The position numbers and the translations under genes are program-made. From positions 62,001-126,000 of the forward strand of contig CAJTVQ010000006.1 in NCBI GenBank assembly GCA_910579935.1: a stretch of DNA of 64,000 nucleotides, read 5' to 3'. Under the pieces are notes generated by a model. It saw nothing but the letters and a program-made list of their open reading frames with translations. It was not told where the DNA came from and did no database searches. This document shows positions 59,912-64,000 of the stretch, one piece after another; the first letter of the stretch is position 1, and each line of letters opens with the position of its first letter. The stretch comes from an uncultured Lachnospiraceae bacterium. Its GTDB lineage: Bacteria; Bacillota; Clostridia; Lachnospirales; Lachnospiraceae.

Positions 59912-60317
59912 CATTGTAACGATAGGCGGGATGGCGCAGCGGGGCCGGCCGTAGTAGCAGCGTATGATGTAAATGGCGGGACACGTTACGACACGCGGAT
60001 TTACAGAAGGAACGGAACAGGATACAGCGCAGAAGGAACGGAACAGGACTATTATGCAGAGCTGATTGCCGCGGCACGGGGATGCATCATAAAGAATAAT
60101 GGGGAAGCGCCGGAGGGGTATGATTTCAGCAGTGTCATCTATATGAAAAGAGAGGGTGATGCCGGTATCCCGGGTTATCTGATCGAGGATTTGGAATTCG
60201 AAAGAGTCTGAGGATGACGCAGAAAACGCTGACCCCATCAGCGAGGGGCAGGCAGATGAAATCCGGGGAAAGTATGTTTACATACGGCCGGAGTTTATCC
60301 CTTTTATAGATGGTTAA
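59912..60317 (+). pseudogene. 3' gene remnant with frameshift and 26-bp duplication
   Basis: No start codon precedes the frame. It reads AAYDVNGGTRYDTRIYRRNG, later YDFSSVIYMKREGDAGIPGY and LIEDLEFERV (stop 60211). In the next frame it continues DDAENADPISEGQADEIRGK and ends YVYIRPEFIPFIDG (stop 60317). A 19-base sequence is repeated 26 bases apart (60004 and 60030), not a multiple of three. This is the C-terminal end of a broken gene I cannot name. Confidence 0.6.
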
Positions 60318-60426
60318 TCCGACACCCCTGACAGAAAGGGAAAGGAACAGGGCAGGCGGAAATAGTATCATAACTCACTTGCTGCTGCAGTATCAGTAAA
60401 AACAGCAGATTGATTTTTCTAGTATA

Positions 60427-60856
60427 TCAGCGGCGGTGTTCCATATAATGTTCTTCTATATAGGTCATCATGTTTCTGAGGGAAGTCAGGTCGGAAGATT
60501 CTGGCTTCCGGATCCGGTTTTCAATATCAAGGTTTTCATACAATATTTTCATGATCATAAAATAATCTTCCATCAGTTATGTTCCATGGAAAAGCCGTAA
60601 TGGAGCTGGCAGCTGTTTACCATGATCCCGCTGCCTTCATCCAGCTCGATCAGCCTGCCGTTTACATTGTAGGTCATAGCCTCTTTTTTTATCAGAATAA
60701 ATTCCAGCTCCTTATGCCAATGGCTGATGGAAGAATAGTCCGGGTAAGAGGACAGGAATCCGTATGCTGCATAAGCGGGGAACAGGGGTTATTATATGCA
60801 ACTGTTTCAGAGGAATCCGGATTGAATACCGAGCAGTAGCTTGTGCTGTCGCTCAT
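60427..60856 (-). pseudogene. AraC family regulator remnant
   Basis: From ATG 60856 (RBS GAGGTGATTTTT), shifted frames read a cupin-type N-terminal domain: SHWHKELEFILIKKEAMTYN, NGRLIELDEGSGIMV and QLHYGFSM, then a stop. A later piece in another frame reads ENLDIENRI and TSLRNMMTYIEEHYMEHRR, the start of the HTH region, and stops. The DNA-binding part and internal sections are lost. AraC-like regulators usually sit beside sugar operons; none is left here. Confidence 0.8.
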
Positions 60857-61046
60857 AAAAATCACCTCGCGAATGGAAGATTGTTATATAAAATAAACGA
60901 TATGGAATGATTTTAGTGTAAAACCTGATATTGTCAAATGAAAAACGATGTGGTGCAGCTCCCTGCGGCTGCCGCAGGTGTTATAAACTGTCTGAAGAAG
61001 AGAAAGCAGGGAATTTAGAGGTAATATGCAGACACGGCTTATAGTC

Positions 61047-61113
61047 GTTTGGTGCAATAAATGGGAGTTTCGTGCAATGGGATTTGATAAGCTTCCCCAT
61101 GATCCGATATTAT
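61047..61113 (+). promoter_or_regulatory. LytTR-type operator and promoter of the AgrA/AgrC-like genes
   Basis: Direct repeats GTTTGGTGCAAT (61047) and GTTTCGTGCAAT (61067) are 20 bp apart. They are followed by TTGATA (61084-61089), an 18-bp spacer and TATTAT (61108-61113). The gap of two helical turns matches paired LytTR sites that activate from one face. Confidence 0.75.
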
Positions 61114-61134
61114 ATATAGTGGGAGGTTAATGCG

Positions 61135-61830
61135 ATGAAGATAGCAATCTGTGATGACAGGGAGGAAGACCGCGGTGTGCTTAAGGCGTTGCTGGAAGCC
61201 TGCGGGCAGGATTTTGAAATAAGGGAGTACGGCTCCGGCAGCGGACTGTGCGGGGATATGGACCATATACGGGAATGCGGCATCGTATTTCTGGACATCA
61301 ATATGGGCGGCATGGACGGTCTGGAGGCGGCAAGGCGGATAAAAGCGGAATGTCCCAAGGTTCATATCGTGCTGGTCACTGCCTATGTGAACTATGCGTT
61401 GGATGGGTACAAAGTGAAGGCCAGCCGGTTCCTCTTAAAGGATGATCTGGAACAGACACTGCGGGAATGCGTGAATGACATTTTGAAGGAAATCCGGCAG
61501 GGGGAACGTGTGGCGGAGTTCGGCTTCGTGGAAGGGAAGGTGCGCCTGCGGGTGGATGAAATCATCTATATCGAAACGAACAGGCATAAGAATGTGTTCC
61601 ATACGCAGGGACAGATATACAGCATTTACAAAAAAATGGATGAACTGGAGCGGGAACTGAAGGGAATGGGCTTCGTGCGGATACACCGGAGCTACCTTGT
61701 CAACATGAAATACATTGAAAAGATCAGCAGCTATGTCATGATTCTGACTACGGGGAAGGAGATATCCGTCCCGAAGTCAAGATACCATGAAGTAAAGCGG
61801 CAGTACACGTTGTTTAAGGAGGCGGAGTGA
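61135..61830 (+). CDS. LytTR family response regulator (AgrA-like)
   Basis: This is a 231-residue regulator. Receiver: KIAICDDREEDRGVLKALL, phospho-Asp in IVFLDINMGGMDGLEAAR, and SRFLLKDDLE. The LytTR DNA-binding domain from residue about 125 has IIYIETNRHKNVFHT and FVRIHRSYLVNMKYIEKIS. Such regulators respond to peptide signals through an AgrC-like kinase; agrB and agrD genes are not in this window. GGGAGG is eight bases before ATG. Confidence 0.95.
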   Translation: MKIAICDDREEDRGVLKALLEACGQDFEIREYGSGSGLCGDMDHIRECGIVFLDINMGGMDGLEAARRIKAECPKVHIVLVTAYVNYALDGYKVKASRFLLKDDLEQTLRECVNDILKEIRQGERVAEFGFVEGKVRLRVDEIIYIETNRHKNVFHTQGQIYSIYKKMDELERELKGMGFVRIHRSYLVNMKYIEKISSYVMILTTGKEISVPKSRYHEVKRQYTLFKEAE

Positions 61831-61832
61831 TC

Positions 61833-63107
61833 ATGGAAATGGGGATGTTCTTTTTGACTGTTACCATAGAGACATGGGGGAGTTTATATTTTTTTGACAC
61901 TTTTCTTGCAAGAAGGGAGATGGGGAAATTTCCTGTGTTCAGATTCTTTATATATTTCATTATGATGTCTGCAGCCAATACTATGGGATATCGGATCGGC
62001 ATGTGGAAACTGCCGCTGTTTCTTCTGGGTTATGTCCTGCTTGGCAGGAGGTACTATAGGGCAGGGTGGGTTCAGGATGTCTTTTTCTCATTGCTGAACT
62101 ACTGTATGATATTTTTGACAGATTTTGCGGCGTACTGTGTTGAAAATTTATGGAAGACGCAGGGAGCAGCATGGGAAATACGGGGGTGGGTATGGGTACT
62201 GCTTGCTAAAGTATTCTGGCTTGGCGTACTTCTTGTGTTTCGCAGGATATGGAAGGGAAGAGCCGATTACAGAGAACTTACGGAGGCGGAATGGATGAAA
62301 CTGAGCCTGATGCCGTTGTTTACAATGTCTGCCATTTTGATGATGTTTTATCAGTATGGGGATGGGGCAGGAATGCAGTCAGTCAGCCTTTTTATTTCTG
62401 CCGGGTTGGTTGCGGTCGATTTCCTTGTTATCTGGCTTCTGCGTGAGATACTGGAAAAAGGGAAAAAAATGCGGGAAGGCATCGAATCTGCAAGGAAGAC
62501 GGAAAGCCAGCTTGTACATTACCGGGATATGCAGGCCGTCTATGAGCGGCAGGGGAGGAAGATGCATGACTACAAGAACCAGATAAGGACCATGCAGGTA
62601 CTGTTAAAGGAAGGTGACACACAGGCAGCAGCCGCGCTTGCGGAGCGGCTGACGGAGAGCATATCCGTGGAGATGTCGGCGGTCAATACGAACCACTCCG
62701 TCGTAAACGCAGTCCTGAACCAGAAATTCCGTGCTGCAAGGGAGCTGGGAGTGTCCATGATATTCAGGGTGGGCGACATGAGTGGGATGCGGCTGGACGG
62801 GGAGGAGACAGTAATCCTGCTTTCCAATCTGCTGGACAATGCCATCCATGAGTGCGTGAAGGTCGTGCGGGCAGGGAGGAAAGCCGTTATAAACATCAAG
62901 CTGGTGCAGGAGGATGGGAAGATGATCTTTTCCGTAAAGAACCCCGTGGCGGAAAAAGTACAGGCCGCAGGCGGTATTGTGCCGGATTCCGGCGGCGGTA
63001 TGCACGGTGTCGGTCTTATGAATGTAAAGGCGGTGGTGGATAAATACGGAGGAGATTTTGTCATTTCCCGTGATTCGGAAAAGTTCCAGACGGTAGTGAT
63101 ATTGTAA
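61833..63107 (+). CDS. AgrC-like GHKL sensor histidine kinase
   Basis: This is a 424-residue kinase. About six N-terminal helices (from GMFFLTVTIETWGSLYFFDT to LVAVDFLVIWLLREIL) form the peptide-sensing part. Then HDYKNQIRTMQVLLKEGD carries the phospho-acceptor His. The GHKL ATPase has LLSNLLDNAIHE and GGGMHGVGLMNVKAVVDKYGG. It lacks the standard DHp pair, as in AgrC. ATG 61833 with GGAG upstream overlaps nothing; the ORF could start at GTG 61827 inside the regulator stop. Confidence 0.93.
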   Translation: MEMGMFFLTVTIETWGSLYFFDTFLARREMGKFPVFRFFIYFIMMSAANTMGYRIGMWKLPLFLLGYVLLGRRYYRAGWVQDVFFSLLNYCMIFLTDFAAYCVENLWKTQGAAWEIRGWVWVLLAKVFWLGVLLVFRRIWKGRADYRELTEAEWMKLSLMPLFTMSAILMMFYQYGDGAGMQSVSLFISAGLVAVDFLVIWLLREILEKGKKMREGIESARKTESQLVHYRDMQAVYERQGRKMHDYKNQIRTMQVLLKEGDTQAAAALAERLTESISVEMSAVNTNHSVVNAVLNQKFRAARELGVSMIFRVGDMSGMRLDGEETVILLSNLLDNAIHECVKVVRAGRKAVINIKLVQEDGKMIFSVKNPVAEKVQAAGGIVPDSGGGMHGVGLMNVKAVVDKYGGDFVISRDSEKFQTVVIL

Positions 63108-63116
63108 CTTTATGGC

Positions 63117-63185
63117 CATTTTGTGCAAAAAATAGTCGCTTGGTGCAGCCGGGGTTTGAAAAGCGGGCGCACCTGCCGATAGATT
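63117..63185 (+). promoter_or_regulatory. second LytTR-type operator and promoter
   Basis: TTTTGTGCAA and CTTGGTGCAG (GTGCA at 63123 and 63143) are again 20 bp apart. They are followed after nine bases by TTGAAA (63156-63161), an 18-bp spacer and TAGATT (63180-63185). The 16-base TAGTCGYTTGGTGCAR is shared with the site at 61042. Confidence 0.7.
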
Positions 63186-63261
63186 TTATGGAGCGGCAGA
63201 TTATATGTGTGGGAAAAGCAGGTATAAAAAATAATTAATAGCAACGGAGGGATATTCAGGA

Positions 63262-64000
63262 ATGGGAATAAGTAATGTAAATGACATGAGTTCGGCATGG
63301 GGAGCGGCTTTTCGTGATAAGCCCATATATTTAATGACAATAAAAGAATCAAGGGCCTTTTTTGAAGGGAAGATGCGCAGGAACATGGAACTGCGGGAGG
63401 ACACCTGCACACTCGGCAGCAACAATATTTACCGCAGGCAGCATACTACATATGAGGTTCCAGGCAAGGACAAAGGCAGCGCATTTCTGGATCTGGGGTT
63501 TCTGATCAAAGATGAAACCAGCAGCCTGCGGGGAAGCCTCAGTGATAATAAAGATGTGGATTTTTATAATTTTTCCATACCTTATAACCGCACGGTTCAG
63601 AATTACTTCAGTGTGGAGATCCGCATGGATATGCCGGAGGGCTGCGATTACAGCCTTACCCTGTATGACGAATACGGCAACCAGGTGGGGAAGGCGCAGT
63701 GGGACGGGGAAGGCCGGAAAACGCTGACTATCCCTAATTGGGATACGCAGACCAGCAAATACTGCATTAAAATAGAAAACGAAAACGGGGAGGAAGTTTC
63801 TCCGGATGATCATTACAGGATCAGTTTTCATGTTTCCAAAAATATGGAGCAGGAAAAGACCGATGCCATAAGGGAGGCGTTCGGAAACCTCCACAGCGCA
63901 TACAGCCGGAAGGATGAAAACTGGCGGGAATACCTTGATAAATATAATGCAGTCCTGCGGGAGACGGAGATAAATTACAGAAAGGAAATGGAGCAGCTCC
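63262..64000 (+). CDS. PPC-like domain protein, start only (runs off window)
   Basis: ATG 63262 with GGAGGG upstream opens a frame to the window end (246 codons so far). The N-terminus MGISNVNDMSSAWGAAF has no signal peptide. Residues about 75-190 (DVDFYNFSIPYNRTVQ, DYSLTLYDEYGNQVG, SKYCIKIENENGEEV) look like a pre-peptidase C-terminal/beta-sandwich domain. A helical coiled stretch follows. It may be the product controlled by the LytTR system just upstream. Function is unknown; it may be a large secreted or toxin-like protein. Confidence 0.6.
   Translation, partial: MGISNVNDMSSAWGAAFRDKPIYLMTIKESRAFFEGKMRRNMELREDTCTLGSNNIYRRQHTTYEVPGKDKGSAFLDLGFLIKDETSSLRGSLSDNKDVDFYNFSIPYNRTVQNYFSVEIRMDMPEGCDYSLTLYDEYGNQVGKAQWDGEGRKTLTIPNWDTQTSKYCIKIENENGEEVSPDDHYRISFHVSKNMEQEKTDAIREAFGNLHSAYSRKDENWREYLDKYNAVLRETEINYRKEMEQL

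Noticed and set aside
61047..63185. Complete agr quorum-sensing locus
   Set aside because: No agrB protease or agrD peptide gene was found near the AgrA/AgrC-like pair within the window.
1..64000. tRNA, rRNA, tmRNA or other classical RNA genes
   Set aside because: No T-loop-like or conserved rRNA stretch was noticed; a covariance search was not possible.

Overview
The window looks like a piece of chromosome from an anaerobic, spore-forming, low-to-mid GC Gram-positive bacterium, most likely a Lachnospiraceae-type member of the Clostridia. The basis is a spoVAC sporulation gene, a ptb-buk butyrate pair, lipoprotein signal peptides, strong AGGAGG-type ribosome binding sites, several methyl-accepting chemotaxis proteins, and Bce-type two-component/ABC modules. 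No tRNA, rRNA, phage, plasmid or CRISPR signature was seen. The right edge cuts through a gene and so does the left edge.

Layout: 0-5.5 kb holds a partial C_GCAxxG_C_C redox protein, a metallo-beta-lactamase-fold lipoprotein, a GNAT-ydcF pair, a decayed VOC gene and the ptb-buk operon. 5.6-7.3 kb is a decayed MCP gene flanked by hairpin sequences. 7.4-11.2 kb is secA followed by prfB, which keeps the classical programmed +1 frameshift. 11.2-18.2 kb has four membrane or exported proteins on the minus strand, then tex and a degV-like gene. 18.5-25.6 kb has an orphan spoVAC, a GH43-like enzyme, a small exported calcium-loop protein, a sugar-binding lipoprotein paired with an MCP, and an ABC-F ATPase. 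26-29.2 kb is an OpuC-type osmoprotectant transporter operon plus an XRE regulator. 29.2-30.6 kb is repeat-rich and holds a broken Rpn/PD-(D/E)XK gene. 30.8-35.4 kb has purA, a LysR regulator, a HAD hydrolase, two small unknown genes and an Spx/ArsC-like reductase. 35.4-40.4 kb is a two-component system plus FtsX-type ABC transporter. 40.9-43.4 kb is a GH2 beta-mannosidase.

The most unusual block is 43.6-54.2 kb: a tightly overlapping cluster of MoxR AAA+ ATPase, DUF5682 protein, VWA protein, double-SWIM zinc protein, a 110-residue unknown and a giant DUF4132 protein. It corresponds in content to the poorly understood yehI/yehL/yehM/yehP/yehQ neighbourhood of E. coli. It is probably one chaperone-like machine of unknown substrate.

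54.3-59.8 kb has an HD-domain protein and a complete BceRS-BceAB-type module with a perfect operator palindrome in front of the transporter genes. 59.9-60.9 kb is gene debris (a frameshifted C-terminal fragment and a broken AraC regulator). 61-64 kb has an AgrA/AgrC-like LytTR two-component pair whose promoter architecture is repeated in front of the next gene, a PPC-like protein that runs off the window.

Two families of short dispersed repeats run through the accessory parts. Family A (three copies) is a nested hairpin with compensatory base changes. Family B (one full copy with inverted ends and two partial ones) sits next to broken genes and inside the DUF4132 cluster.
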